Below, in pieces: positions 1 through 7,711 of a DNA stretch of 64,000 nucleotides. The stretch spans positions 1 to 64,000 of the forward strand of contig JAEWVF010000076.1 in NCBI GenBank assembly GCA_023459215.1. The letters are read 5' to 3'. The stretch comes from Chloroflexota bacterium. Lineage in GTDB: Bacteria; Chloroflexota; Anaerolineae; Anaerolineales; Villigracilaceae. Every line of letters starts with the position of its first letter. The first letter of the stretch is position 1. The translations under genes were made by a program, and so were the position numbers. The notes beneath the pieces were generated by a model. That model was not told the DNA's origin, did not search any database, and saw only the letters and a program-made list of their open reading frames with translations.

Positions 1-1
1 C

Positions 2-118
2 GCAAAAACCTACGCCGCCTTGAAATCGCTGACCGATACCGCAGCTTTGTCGGGTATCTCTCCTTTCGATGTTATTCAAAAACTATCTGGTGTTCCCGCG
101 CTCCCGCTCGGGACGTGA
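2..118 (+). CDS. C-terminal end of an unidentified gene (partial)
   Basis: Reading from base 2 gives 38 open codons ending in TGA at 116-118, with a protein-like composition (ends SPFDVIQKLSGVPALPLGT). The rest of the gene lies outside the window. The ending loosely resembles the tails of some DDE transposases, but I do not recognise the family and this is only an impression. The other frames of this stretch are less protein-like. It is followed by about 240 bases without a gene. Confidence 0.4.
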   Translation, partial: AKTYAALKSLTDTAALSGISPFDVIQKLSGVPALPLGT

Positions 119-253
119 GTAGATACCAATCAAAAATAGAAAATATGTTTCAAAAACCTTGCGCACTTTTTGAAACTTTGGTAATATCCCATTACAACTG
201 AGTAACCTTGGCCATTCGGTCGCCAAAATCACCTTCTGTTATTAAACCTTAGA

Positions 254-315
254 AGCGACCACCCCTGCAATCTCTTTGGGATTCAAAGAGCCCCTGCAGC
301 GGTGGTCGCTTTTTG
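254..315 (+). terminator. Nested hairpin with T-run
   Basis: AGCGACCACC at 254-263 pairs perfectly with GGTGGTCGCT at 301-310, followed by TTTTT. Inside are two further stems (CCTGCA with TGCAG, and CTCTTTG with CAAAGAG). It fits an intrinsic terminator for whatever ends upstream, or a structured leader for the gene starting at 364. The rest of 119-363 shows nothing else I can name. Confidence 0.65.
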
Positions 316-363
316 CGTTAACTACCCATAATTTCATTTGAACACTACAAGGAGCACATTCAC

Positions 364-777
364 ATGATTAACGAAATCACCATCGAAGGCATTGTCACCC
401 GCGAACCCTGGAACTACGAGAAGGATGTCTTTTTCCGCATCGCCTCGTACCGCGACATCGATATGCCGGCCAGACCCGATAAGACCATGCCTGGACGCGA
501 TGAACCGGATTACGTCAATATTCGTTATCCGAACGGCAAAGTCACCATGTTCTCCGTCCAGACAGGTCAGCATGTGCGCATTCATGGCTTTTTGCAGAGC
601 CGCGAGTTCAAGGAAAATCTGGCCGAATTTATGGAAAAGGCCAAAAAGAATACTGAAATCAAGCTGGGCGATGATCTCAAACCCGAAAAGATCGCAATCG
701 ACCGCAATACAGTAGAGGTGGTCGCCGTACGGGTCATCGCGCTCGAACCGGGCACCCGTAAAAAGGCCCGCGAGTAA
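364..777 (+). CDS. OB-fold single-strand-binding-like protein
   Basis: A 137-aa protein that looks like a divergent OB-fold, SSB-type protein: the N-terminus MINEITIEGIVTREPW and the later strand VTMFSVQTGQHVRIHGFLQ follow the beta-strand pattern of SSB-like folds, with a basic C-terminus (TRKKARE) instead of the acidic SSB tip. The start is set by AAGGAG at about 351-356. It is the first complete gene of a block of DNA-replication genes that also holds a canonical SSB at 2640, so the element carries two such proteins. A role in protecting the element's single-stranded intermediates is inference; the fold call is moderate. Confidence 0.6.
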   Translation: MINEITIEGIVTREPWNYEKDVFFRIASYRDIDMPARPDKTMPGRDEPDYVNIRYPNGKVTMFSVQTGQHVRIHGFLQSREFKENLAEFMEKAKKNTEIKLGDDLKPEKIAIDRNTVEVVAVRVIALEPGTRKKARE

Positions 778-910
778 CCAGTCCCGGCTTCGCCGGGGCA
801 ACCTTTCGTCAGGCAGATCCCGCTTGACACATCCGTAAAAAACATCCTGCACCGCTAATTCATTTGCGGTGCGATATCGGGCAACCCACCCAGGGTTGAA
901 TCCCGAAACG

Positions 911-962
911 AGAAGCACAAGGAGTCAGCCGTCCATTGGACGGTCCCTTGTGCTTCTTTTTG
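911..962 (+). terminator. Strong intrinsic terminator
   Basis: AGAAGCACAAGG at 911-922 pairs with CCTTGTGCTTCT ending near 957, with an inner stem GCCGTCC/GGACGGt and a terminal T-run. It lies in the 510-base gap 778-1287, which also holds a CCCGGC-TTC-GCCGGG hairpin at 783-797 and, from 1142, the repeated leader motif. Confidence 0.85.
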
Positions 963-1141
963 TTTTACGCAATTTTGTACCTTAACAAACAGTCCCCTAC
1001 CGTAACGCGATGCCTGCTTGAAATCCGGCAGGCGCGGTGGCCGTCGCCCCAGTATCGGGGCGGGTCGAGAGAAGCGCTGATCAAGCCGTAACCGGGCAAG
1101 GCTCATACCAAACACAAGGATCTTTACAGACAGCAAATCCA

Positions 1142-1215
1142 CCCTGCTCAATTCGTTGGGCAGGGCTAATTTGCTGTTCTGTTCACTTGAACTGAACAGT
1201 GCTTTTCAACGTTGG
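1142..1215 (+). promoter_or_regulatory. Repeated structured leader motif, copy A
   Basis: Hairpin CCCTGC/GCAGGG (1142-1165), then TAATTTGCTG, a second hairpin CTGTTCA/TGAACAG, then TTCAACGTTGG (ending 1215), about 60 bases before the Shine-Dalgarno of the gene at 1288. The same layout recurs at 5382-5448 and 8912-8962, with different stem sequences but the same single-stranded blocks AATTTGCTG and AACGTTGG. Confidence 0.6.
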
Positions 1216-1287
1216 ATTGCTTCACTCTCGTTGGTGCTACCGCGCTTGCGGCGGCAATATTTCAATTCACTTTCACAAGGAGGAAAC

Positions 1288-1416
1288 ATGGCTCTACTTG
1301 TCGCAGTTCTCATGATCATCATTTTGGGAGTCCTGGTGGCGTTCGCTGCCGGCTACGTGATGGTCGCCCGCGAGCAGATGGTTGTCGACGAAAGACTTCG
1401 CCGCTTCACAAAGTAG
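1288..1416 (+). CDS. Small single-span membrane protein
   Basis: A 42-aa protein with one hydrophobic helix (about residues 2-27, LLVAVLMIIILGVLVAFAAG) and a short charged C-terminal tail. The start is chosen because CAAGGAGG lies 4 bases upstream, the same leader used across this element; a longer frame upstream has no such site. It lies just before the SWIM-domain gene, 9 bases apart, so the two are probably co-transcribed under leader motif copy A. No function can be assigned; one-span proteins of this size are often membrane anchors or modulators. Confidence 0.6.
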   Translation: MALLVAVLMIIILGVLVAFAAGYVMVAREQMVVDERLRRFTK

Positions 1417-1425
1417 GCAGCGAAC

Positions 1426-2499
1426 ATGCATTCAACCGAGAACCTTGCCCAAATGCAGTTGGAACGCACCGAACGTGCCCGCGCGGGACTGGCCAAAGGG
1501 GAATTCAAATTCTCCTCGTCCGGCTCCGGCTGGCAGGTGGTTAACGGAGATGGCAAAGAGTATGCCGTCGGCCTGACAACCTGCACCTGCCAGGATTTCA
1601 CCGATCGCGGCGTCTCCCTCGGGCTGCGCTGCAAACACATCGAAGCTGCACGCATTCTTTTTTTCAATCCACTACAAGGAGGAAGCATGGACACAGTCCC
1701 TGTGTTTTCCAGGGAAAGTAACACAACACAAATCACCGGCTGGATCAAGCTCTATCACCCCTCCGGCGCGCAGGTCTCCCTGCCGCTGCCGATGCTCACG
1801 CGTCTCACCGCCCAGCAGGCCATGGAGGTGCTCGGCTCGGTCAGCGAGTATCTGAACGTGGGCTTTCTGGTGAACGCCCCTGACCTCGAGGATGGAGAAC
1901 TGGTCGAGGAGGTCAATGGCGTGGCTCGTCGCGAAGCCAAAGACGAGACTCCGATCATCGACTTCTACTCCAGCAACATGAAACTGCTCAAGAAGTTCAT
2001 GCACGTTTACTTGAACACCGAGCAGGATGTAGCCGCCTTCGAGGAAGCCACCGGTCTCAAGCTTGCCGCGCTCCCGGTTTACGATGGAGCGCTGGCCATC
2101 GCCCGCGACGACAACAAGGCCCTCAAATACATCGTCAACCTGCCGCGCCCGATCAAACTGGACTGGAAGCTCTCTCCGAAATGGGAGGAGTGGAAGGCGG
2201 CTGGCGGCGAAGGCAACGAGCCGCACAAGCGCATGCTCTCGCGCTACGAAACCGGGCTACCCGCTTTGAAGGGAGAACCTGCCCCAACGCCTGTCTCGAC
2301 TGCCCTGGCCGTGACCCGCTCCTACCTGGACGGGACACACGTCAACGGCGATCTGAACGAACAGGCCGCCTACGATGCATTCAGGAAGGCCAACAGCAAG
2401 AACCCGGCCAGCAAGGTCGCGCTCAAAACCTGGACGCAGGCCAACAAGCATCTGGTGCAGTTCCCGGCTCCGGCCCCCGAAAAGCAAACCGCGAAATAA
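1426..2499 (+). CDS. SWIM zinc-finger protein with an in-frame second start
   Basis: A 357-aa frame. Residues about 53-71 form a SWIM-type zinc finger (CTC...CKH: C53, C55, C69, H71), a domain that binds nucleic acid or partner proteins. At residue 88 (base 1687) there is an internal ATG preceded by CTACAAGGAGGAAGC, the same strong ribosome site used by neighbouring genes, and no stop lies between. So the locus can make a full SWIM fusion and a separate protein of about 270 aa, or it is two genes joined by loss of a stop codon. The C-terminal part is not recognised; it is mixed alpha/beta with no visible catalytic motif. Clear ribosome site for the first start is lacking, which favours coupling to the gene at 1288. 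Confidence 0.65.
   Translation: MHSTENLAQMQLERTERARAGLAKGEFKFSSSGSGWQVVNGDGKEYAVGLTTCTCQDFTDRGVSLGLRCKHIEAARILFFNPLQGGSMDTVPVFSRESNTTQITGWIKLYHPSGAQVSLPLPMLTRLTAQQAMEVLGSVSEYLNVGFLVNAPDLEDGELVEEVNGVARREAKDETPIIDFYSSNMKLLKKFMHVYLNTEQDVAAFEEATGLKLAALPVYDGALAIARDDNKALKYIVNLPRPIKLDWKLSPKWEEWKAAGGEGNEPHKRMLSRYETGLPALKGEPAPTPVSTALAVTRSYLDGTHVNGDLNEQAAYDAFRKANSKNPASKVALKTWTQANKHLVQFPAPAPEKQTAK
1673..1689 (+). promoter_or_regulatory. Internal ribosome site and start codon
   Basis: ACAAGGAGG followed by AAGC and ATG at 1687-1689, inside the frame that begins at 1426. It is as good as the site of any real gene start in this block, which is why a second product is proposed. Confidence 0.6.
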
Positions 2500-2535
2500 A
2501 TCCCCCAAATTCCCAAAAGCACACACCATCCAATC

Positions 2536-2560
2536 GCTGCGCGCTTCGCTGACGCGCAGC
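2536..2560 (+). repeat. Perfect hairpin before ssb
   Basis: GCTGCGCG/CGCGCAGC with a 9-base loop, followed by ATTCACGTTCC. The order AATC-hairpin-TTCACGTT resembles a degenerate form of the leader motif seen at 1142, 5382 and 8912. Two smaller GC-rich hairpins follow (about 2580-2630) before the ribosome site of ssb. Confidence 0.4.
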
Positions 2561-2639
2561 ATTCACGTTCCTACAAGCACCGGAGAAAAACACTCCGGCA
2601 AAGTGCCGGGTGTAATCCCCGGTACAAGGAGAAAACATC

Positions 2640-3065
2640 ATGTATCTTGGCAATCTGCCCATCATCGGCCATCTTGGCCGCGATCCTGATATGCGCTACA
2701 CGCCTGCGGGCCGACCAGTAACGAACTTCTCGGTCGCCGCCAACCGCCAGTACACCGGTGGGAATGGCGAAACGGTCAAGGAAACCTACTGGTTTCGCTG
2801 CACCGCCTGGGACAAACAGGCGGAGGTTTGCAACCAGTATCTCAAAAAAGGCTCGAAGGTTTTCATCGAGGGCCGCCTGACCGCCGACCAATCCAGCGGT
2901 GGACCGCGCATCTGGACCAAACAGGACGGCACACCCCAGGCCAGTTTCGAGCTGACCATCATCACCATCAAGTTCCTGGACGGAAAGTCCGACAGCCTCC
3001 CCGAAGGGGGAAGCGGCGGTGATGCCGGCAACCTGGAAGCGCCTGAGGAAGATATCCCGTTTTGA
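2640..3065 (+). CDS. ssb: Single-stranded DNA-binding protein
   Basis: A 141-aa SSB that coats single-stranded DNA during replication and recombination. Residues 1-110 carry the OB fold with the usual landmarks (GHLGRDPDMRYTPAG, VTNFSVAANRQY, WFRCTAWDKQAE, GSKVFIEGRL). A glycine-rich linker leads to the acidic tip EEDIPF, the partner-docking peptide that recruits DnaN-associated and repair proteins. Length is typical. The ATG at 2640 follows GGTACAAGGAG. It lies 80 bases upstream of a beta-clamp gene, so the pair looks like a replication module of the mobile element rather than the chromosomal copy; that the host has its own copy is inference. Confidence 0.93.
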   Translation: MYLGNLPIIGHLGRDPDMRYTPAGRPVTNFSVAANRQYTGGNGETVKETYWFRCTAWDKQAEVCNQYLKKGSKVFIEGRLTADQSSGGPRIWTKQDGTPQASFELTIITIKFLDGKSDSLPEGGSGGDAGNLEAPEEDIPF

Positions 3066-3085
3066 AAATTAACCAACACACTTTC

Positions 3086-3116
3086 GAGAGGCCGTCCATC
3101 CGGATGGCCTCTCTTC
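3086..3116 (+). terminator. Hairpin between ssb and the clamp gene
   Basis: GAGAGGCCgTCC at 3086-3097 pairs with GGATGGCCTCTC ending at 3113 (one wobble), followed by only two T. It is a plausible attenuator or partial terminator between the two genes. Confidence 0.5.
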
Positions 3117-3145
3117 AATTCCAAATTCAACCAGGAGAACAAATC

Positions 3146-4288
3146 ATGAACATTTCACGCAACACACTGCGCGATGCGCTGGCGCTCGTTTCCAAGGCCA
3201 CAGGCTCGGGCAGCACCCTGCCCATCCTGACCTGTGTGGATTTGCAGGCGGAGACAGGCGGCCTGACCCTGACCGCCAACAACTTGGAAATGGTCATCCG
3301 TACTCGATTTGATGCACAGGCCAAGGCCCCGTTTTCGGTGGCTGTCCCGGCCAGCGTTCTGGCCAGTATTGTCTCGGCCAGCGACGCGGAAACCATCGAA
3401 CTGACCTTCGATGAACCCGGCCTGACGATGAAAGTCGCCTCGGGCGGTGCGAAGTCCAAGATCAAGGCCATTTCCCACGAGGAGTTCCCGCCCGTCCCGC
3501 AGGCCAACCTCCTGCTCGGCAGGCTGCCCGGCCAGGCGCTCAAAAACGCGCTCAAACGGGTGGCGGTCGCAGCCTCCTGTGATCTGGCGCGGCCTGCGCT
3601 CAACGGTGTACAGCTCGCCCAAATCGGAACGGACGTCTACTTGGCCGCGGCGGATGGTTTTCGCTTGGCCGCGTACCGCCTGGAGACACCCCTGGATTTT
3701 CCCGAGGGTCACACTAGTCTGATCATCCCGCGCCAGTCTGTCAGCAAGCTGATCCAAATCCTGCCGGATGATGATGAAGTCGGCCTGTTCATTTCGAACA
3801 ATGCTTCGGTCATCCTGTTTGCCTGGGAAGCCGCCAGCGTTTGGATTCAACTGGTCGACATGCCTTTTCCAGATTGGAAGGCGATCATCCCGCCAGGCTT
3901 CAAGCATACGCTCAGCCTGCCAGGTCGCGAAGCGATCACGGCCCTCAATCGCGCGGAAGTCTTTGCGCGCGAGGCCAATCACGTGATCCGGTTCAAACCG
4001 GGCGGGGAAGGCGGCCTGGTCATCGAGGGCAACTCGGACGAAACCGGTAAAAGCGAAACCATGCTGGATGTTTGCATGCCCTTCCAGATTTCCTTCAATG
4101 GCCCGTTTGCAAAGCAGGCCATTGAGGCGATCAGCGCGGATGCAGTCCATCTGCATCTCAACGCGGCCAACACCCCGGCCATGTTCAGCAACGGTTCGGA
4201 TCGCTACATCTATATTTTGATGCCGATGGTCGACACCACCGCAGTCGAAGCCCAGGCCAGGGCCGCTTCGCAGATCGAAGCGGCGTAA
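3146..4288 (+). CDS. dnaN: DNA polymerase sliding clamp (beta subunit) homologue
   Basis: A 380-aa homologue of the DNA polymerase III beta clamp, the ring that tethers polymerases to DNA. The N-terminal domain begins MNISRNTLRDALALVSKATG and contains LPILTCVDLQAE and LTLTANNLEMVIRT, matching the family; the central domain has RPALNGVQLAQIG and AADGFRLAAYRLE, typical of DnaN. Total length fits three clamp domains. The start is the ATG after CAGGAGAAC; an upstream in-frame ATG at 3062 overlaps ssb and has no ribosome site. A clamp on an element that also encodes its own family B polymerase (37457) and SSB suggests partly self-sufficient DNA synthesis. The C-terminal end lacks the usual MPMRL form (it reads LMPMVDTT, then an extension). 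Confidence 0.9.
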   Translation: MNISRNTLRDALALVSKATGSGSTLPILTCVDLQAETGGLTLTANNLEMVIRTRFDAQAKAPFSVAVPASVLASIVSASDAETIELTFDEPGLTMKVASGGAKSKIKAISHEEFPPVPQANLLLGRLPGQALKNALKRVAVAASCDLARPALNGVQLAQIGTDVYLAAADGFRLAAYRLETPLDFPEGHTSLIIPRQSVSKLIQILPDDDEVGLFISNNASVILFAWEAASVWIQLVDMPFPDWKAIIPPGFKHTLSLPGREAITALNRAEVFAREANHVIRFKPGGEGGLVIEGNSDETGKSETMLDVCMPFQISFNGPFAKQAIEAISADAVHLHLNAANTPAMFSNGSDRYIYILMPMVDTTAVEAQARAASQIEAA

Positions 4289-4315
4289 TTCAATATCACC
4301 CTACAAGGAGAAAAC

Positions 4316-4732
4316 ATGAGCGAAAAACGCGCACAACTGGCCGCAACATTGGAAGCCGAACTGCCCCACTTCACCGGCACCGAGGAATACCACCGTATCG
4401 TCTATCCCTGGCTGCGCAACACGAACTTTCTGCTGACGGATGGCGCGAAACATCTGGCCGACAAGGCCGGCGTTATCGGCGGGACCGCGTACTGGCTGAT
4501 CGACCTGATCGCCAGCTACCAGCGTGAAAATCCGGTCAAGGATGAACCGTTCCAGGTCTGGAAGCTGACCGTGAAAGATGCGGTTGGCAAAGTGACCTGC
4601 GATGATGGCAATAGCCGCACCCTGGCCTCCCAGGATATCCCGTTTGCGGATTTTGCCCTGGACGAGGTCACGCTCTACGTCACCAGCGACGACTTTAGCG
4701 GAATCGTCGTCATGCTCACATCCGAATACTAA
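4316..4732 (+). CDS. DUF6876-like protein
   Basis: A 138-aa protein. The segment FTGTEEYHR...LTDGAKHLADKAG...YWLIDLIASYQ matches the pattern I associate with DUF6876, a small family found on plasmids and integrative elements with no known activity. The start follows CTACAAGGAG. It forms a tight series with the next gene (12 bases apart). No catalytic residues stand out and no signal peptide or membrane helix is visible, so a cytoplasmic accessory role is all that can be said. Confidence 0.6.
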   Translation: MSEKRAQLAATLEAELPHFTGTEEYHRIVYPWLRNTNFLLTDGAKHLADKAGVIGGTAYWLIDLIASYQRENPVKDEPFQVWKLTVKDAVGKVTCDDGNSRTLASQDIPFADFALDEVTLYVTSDDFSGIVVMLTSEY

Positions 4733-4744
4733 CAGGAGGAAACC

Positions 4745-5338
4745 ATGCTCACCCAATTCACCGCCACCGTTCCGCTGGAAACCGCTCTCGTTATTCCGGC
4801 CTCTCCCGCAGAAATCAGCCCGGAAACATCCCTTGAAGAACTGAACGCCATCAAGTTCGCTTGGACGCAGAATGCGCGGGAGATGAATTACCCCGCGAAG
4901 GCCTGCCAGGTGGCTTTCTGGCTCGGCCGGGATGTCATCACTCATCCACGGGAACACGTTTACAAGGTTTGGTCACGCGGGAATGTTCACCTGCTGGTTC
5001 GGGAATATGAGGAGCGCTACCAGGCCGCCGATGGAACCCGGATGAAAGTCTGTATCCTGCTCGGCTTTATCGGCGAACCGGACCTGACCCGCAAAAACTT
5101 GGTCGACCAGATTCTGCTCTCCGCGAAGATGTTCAAGGTGGCCGACTGGCGCTGGAGCATTTTCGCTGGCGAAGTCAAGGAATGGCAGGAGAACTATTTC
5201 ATTCCCGGCAAATGGGTCGATGTTTTTCTGGCCGCCGAAGCCGAAGCGAATGAAGTCGGCGCGCGCACCTCGTTCGAATTTCAGGAACACGAACGCCAGC
5301 ACCTGCTGGCCGAGCTGCTTGCCGGCCGCGATCTCTAA
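4745..5338 (+). CDS. Unrecognised element protein
   Basis: A 197-aa soluble protein I do not recognise. It starts after ACAGGAGGAAACC, has a mixed alpha/beta composition, tryptophan-rich patches (VADWRWSIFAGEVKEW) and an acidic helical C-terminus ending HLLAELLAGRDL. It follows the DUF6876-like gene closely and is probably in the same transcript. No zinc ligands, nucleotide-binding loop or membrane segment can be seen. Gene order alone ties it to the replication and maintenance block of the element. Confidence 0.5.
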   Translation: MLTQFTATVPLETALVIPASPAEISPETSLEELNAIKFAWTQNAREMNYPAKACQVAFWLGRDVITHPREHVYKVWSRGNVHLLVREYEERYQAADGTRMKVCILLGFIGEPDLTRKNLVDQILLSAKMFKVADWRWSIFAGEVKEWQENYFIPGKWVDVFLAAEAEANEVGARTSFEFQEHERQHLLAELLAGRDL

Positions 5339-5381
5339 ATCACTCCGCTCACCATAACCCATCACCAGACATCGAATCCGC

Positions 5382-5448
5382 CCCGTTTATCTCACGATGA
5401 ACGGGGTCAATTTGCTGTCCTGTTTTTCGGGACGCCAATAAACGTTGG
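5382..5448 (+). promoter_or_regulatory. Repeated structured leader motif, copy B
   Basis: Hairpin CCCCGTT/AACGGGG ending near 5405, then TCAATTTGCTG, hairpin GTCC/GGAC, then GCCAATAAACGTTGGC (itself a stem) ending near 5449, followed by a perfect hairpin CCCTGTC/GACAGGG. The ribosome site of the next gene lies about 50 bases on. Confidence 0.6.
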
Positions 5449-5513
5449 CCCTGTCACAGTTTCCGACAGGGATACTTTCAATCACCCATGAACCAACCTA
5501 CAAGGAGGACACC

Positions 5514-5846
5514 ATGTCAAACCAAAACGAACCACCCGTGGAGCTTGAGAAGGATGAAGTCGAGCAGGCAATCTATGCGCGCTGCCAGGAAATGAACATC
5601 AACCCAGACGAGGTGATTTATTCGCTTTGCTGGGGGGATGTGCTGGGGGTCATCGCGGAGCAGCTTTGCGAACGTGGCCAGGCTCCCGAAACCCTGGGCA
5701 GCGCCGAAATCCAGGCCCTGCTCGATAAAGCCAAGGATTACGTTGAGGGCGAAGGAATGCCGTGGCATGAGGTGATCAGCCTCGGTGTCCGGGATGCCTG
5801 GCCTGAAGCTACAAATGTCGGCTCACTCGAGCCGGAGGAAGGATGA
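5514..5846 (+). CDS. Unrecognised small acidic protein
   Basis: A 110-aa acidic protein beginning MSNQNEPPVELEKDEVEQAI. The start is chosen because CTACAAGGAGGACACC precedes it; an earlier in-frame ATG lies inside leader motif copy B. It is predicted to be mostly helical (EVIYSLCWGDVLGVIAEQL, IQALLDKAKDYVEGEG) with no visible catalytic motif. The next gene begins 2 bases after its stop, so translation is probably coupled. Function unknown. Confidence 0.55.
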   Translation: MSNQNEPPVELEKDEVEQAIYARCQEMNINPDEVIYSLCWGDVLGVIAEQLCERGQAPETLGSAEIQALLDKAKDYVEGEGMPWHEVISLGVRDAWPEATNVGSLEPEEG

Positions 5847-5847
5847 T

Positions 5848-6387
5848 GTGAAAACCCTGACCCACCCGGTTGCCATCCGGGAGTTCAACCTCAACACTGA
5901 CATACAGGAGGCGACCGTTCGGGTTTCCGGCTATCTTTATTCCGTGACCCTTGGCTCGGATCTGCCCCCGCACAGTCACTATGTCGGAAAGGACAAACGC
6001 TGCACCTGCCCGCTTGGCGCAGACTGTCCGGCTGTCTCAGCCGTACTGGCCTACCTGCGCAAAGGCGGTCAGCGCGCGCCCGATCCACCGCACGGTTTCT
6101 ATCCCCTGGCCCCCGAACGCTGTCCGGTCTGCGGCGCTCCGGCTTACTTCGAGCCGAAGCTCTCCAGCCATCGGCGCGGTGCGGGCTGGGGCTGTAACAA
6201 AACCGGCGAGAAACACTACTGGCGCGATCGCGCCCGCCTCATCCAGGAAGCACTGGCTGCGAATCCCTGGCGCTTTCCACCGGTGGTGGTACGCGCCGGC
6301 AAACAGATCAATGCCTGGGATGGCATCCTGCCCGGCGACAGCGTGCTCTACCCCGGCCTGCTGCGCGCCGACATCCTCACCAGCTAA
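5848..6387 (+). CDS. SWIM-like / zinc-ribbon protein
   Basis: A 179-aa protein with two cysteine clusters: CTCPLGADCPA around residues 52-62, a SWIM-like or zinc-ribbon arrangement, and CPVCGAPAYF followed by GWGCNKTGEKHYW. Both are likely zinc sites used for nucleic-acid or protein contact. I chose the GTG at 5848 because GGAGGAAGG lies just upstream and the start then overlaps the previous stop region; a frame starting at 5785 would run through the upstream gene. It is the second cysteine-rich protein of this block after the one at 1426. Specific role unknown. Confidence 0.55.
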   Translation: MKTLTHPVAIREFNLNTDIQEATVRVSGYLYSVTLGSDLPPHSHYVGKDKRCTCPLGADCPAVSAVLAYLRKGGQRAPDPPHGFYPLAPERCPVCGAPAYFEPKLSSHRRGAGWGCNKTGEKHYWRDRARLIQEALAANPWRFPPVVVRAGKQINAWDGILPGDSVLYPGLLRADILTS

Positions 6388-6415
6388 TTTACACACAATC
6401 GCTTTCACCCTGACA

Positions 6416-6460
6416 GGGACGGATTCTATGCCCCTGCGGGGTGGAGTCCGTCCCTTTTTT
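6416..6460 (+). terminator. Intrinsic terminator before radC
   Basis: GGGACGGAtTC at 6416-6426 pairs with GAgTCCGTCCC ending 6454, inner stem CCCC/GGGG, then TTTTTT. It ends the 5514-6387 transcript. Confidence 0.8.
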
Positions 6461-6478
6461 CATTAGAAGGAGACGGAC

Positions 6479-7189
6479 ATGCAAACCCAAACCCTGCTTC
6501 AAATCCCACCTACTTACCCACAACCCAAAATCAAAACCCTGCCCCTTCGTGAGCAGCCCGCCTATCGGGTGACTGCCAACGCGGCGGCCTGCAGCCTGAG
6601 TGAACTCCTGGCGGCGGTCATCGGCGGAACCCAGCAAATCGAGATCGCCGAGGCTCTGTTGGCCCGCTTTGGCGGGGATATCCGCCGCATCTACCATGCC
6701 CACGTTTCCGAGGTTGCCTCGGTGCATGGGGTCGGGCAGCAAACGGCGGTGCGCATCAAGGCGGCTTTGTCGCTGGGGCTGAAACTCCAGGAGCCTGCCG
6801 ACGAACGCCCGGTGATCAACTCCCCGGCCGACGCCGCGGCGCTGGTGGTGAACGAGATGAGCCTGCTCCAGCAGGAATACCTGAAAGTCATCCTGCTTGA
6901 CCGGCGCAACCGCGTCATGGACATTATCGAGGTCTATCACGGCTCGGTGAGTTCGTCCCAGGTGCGCATCGCGGAAGTGTTCAAACCCGCCATTCAGCGC
7001 ATGGCCTCGGCCATTATTGTCCTGCACAATCACCCCTCGGGGGACTGCTCGCCAAGCCCGGATGATGTGGCCGTGACCCGCGCCATAGTCCAGGCAGGTA
7101 AGTTATTGGATATCGATATGCTCGATCACTTGGTCTGCGGTAACGGGAAATTCGTGTCTCTCAAGGAAAGAGGTTTGGGCTTTTCGTAA
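6479..7189 (+). CDS. radC: RadC-family JAB-domain protein
   Basis: A 236-aa RadC-type protein. The N-terminal half carries a helix-hairpin-helix-like segment (VASVHGVGQQTAVRIKAAL, about residues 80-100). The C-terminal half is a JAB/MPN metal-binding domain with the signature HNHPSGDCSPSPDD (about 182-195), whose two histidines and aspartate would bind zinc. RadC proteins are common on mobile elements; despite the name a repair role is not established, and some act as anti-restriction or DNA-processing factors. The start follows AGAAGGAGACGGAC. It stands alone between a terminator and a GC-rich hairpin. Confidence 0.9.
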   Translation: MQTQTLLQIPPTYPQPKIKTLPLREQPAYRVTANAAACSLSELLAAVIGGTQQIEIAEALLARFGGDIRRIYHAHVSEVASVHGVGQQTAVRIKAALSLGLKLQEPADERPVINSPADAAALVVNEMSLLQQEYLKVILLDRRNRVMDIIEVYHGSVSSSQVRIAEVFKPAIQRMASAIIVLHNHPSGDCSPSPDDVAVTRAIVQAGKLLDIDMLDHLVCGNGKFVSLKERGLGFS

Positions 7190-7193
7190 TAAA

Positions 7194-7216
7194 CAGGGCG
7201 GGTGTTACCCGCCCTG
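7194..7216 (+). repeat. Perfect hairpin after radC
   Basis: CAGGGCGGGT/ACCCGCCCTG with a 3-base loop and no T-run; possibly a weak terminator or processing stem between radC and the next gene. Confidence 0.55.
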
Positions 7217-7239
7217 ACACACACAATCAGGAGAAAACC

Positions 7240-7635
7240 ATGAAATCCACGATTATTCGAGGCTTTGCACTGGCGCGAGCCATCCTGTTGGATGTTATCT
7301 CAGACAGCGGCACAGCCTGCACATTCGAGCCGATAGGCCAGGATGAATATGGCCTGTCTGTGGCTGATGATAAAGCACACCGCTTGGCTACGGCTCTGGC
7401 AGCCCCAAAGGATGATTCAATTCTTGGGTTGCTGATCGCGACTTATCGCTCTGAATCAGATAATTTGCGTATTGCAGTTTTCAGCGACATTGACCAGGCC
7501 GAAGCATTTCTGGTTAAGTGCGCGTGTGATGACAGCATCAAGGTGAAAAACTTTGAGCATCTGAGAAGAGTTGAACGGAACATCGTCATCGATATTTTCG
7601 AGGGTCACACCGGGCAGGAATTTGCCCACCTGTAA
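7240..7635 (+). CDS. Unrecognised element protein
   Basis: A 131-aa protein that starts after ATCAGGAGAAAACC. It shows alternating strands and helices (IAVFSDIDQAEAFLVKCACD, RNIVIDIFEGHTGQEF) without a recognisable motif, signal peptide or membrane span. The gene is closed by a strong bidirectional terminator shared with the converging Xre gene. Nothing in its context narrows the function beyond membership of the element backbone. Confidence 0.5.
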   Translation: MKSTIIRGFALARAILLDVISDSGTACTFEPIGQDEYGLSVADDKAHRLATALAAPKDDSILGLLIATYRSESDNLRIAVFSDIDQAEAFLVKCACDDSIKVKNFEHLRRVERNIVIDIFEGHTGQEFAHL

Positions 7636-7663
7636 AGCGAGAAAACATTTTGGCATTAAATAA

Positions 7664-7695
7664 AAAGCAGGATGCTTCATCGGCATCCTGCTTTT
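7664..7695. terminator. Bidirectional terminator
   Basis: AAGCAGGATGC/GCATCCTGCTT flanked by A-run on the left and T-run on the right, between converging genes (7240-7635 forward, 7712-7912 reverse). Confidence 0.85.
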
Positions 7696-7711
7696 GTAGA
7701 AATATAAGTGA

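Noticed and set aside
334..918. Long reverse frame opposite the first OB-fold gene
   Set aside because: It is antisense to a gene with a clear ribosome site, and similar antisense frames are common in GC-rich DNA.
970..1120. A second structured RNA suggested by GCCTGC/GCAGGC and GCCCC/GGGGC stems
   Set aside because: Short GC-rich stems are expected by chance here, there is no second copy in the window, and no known family fits.
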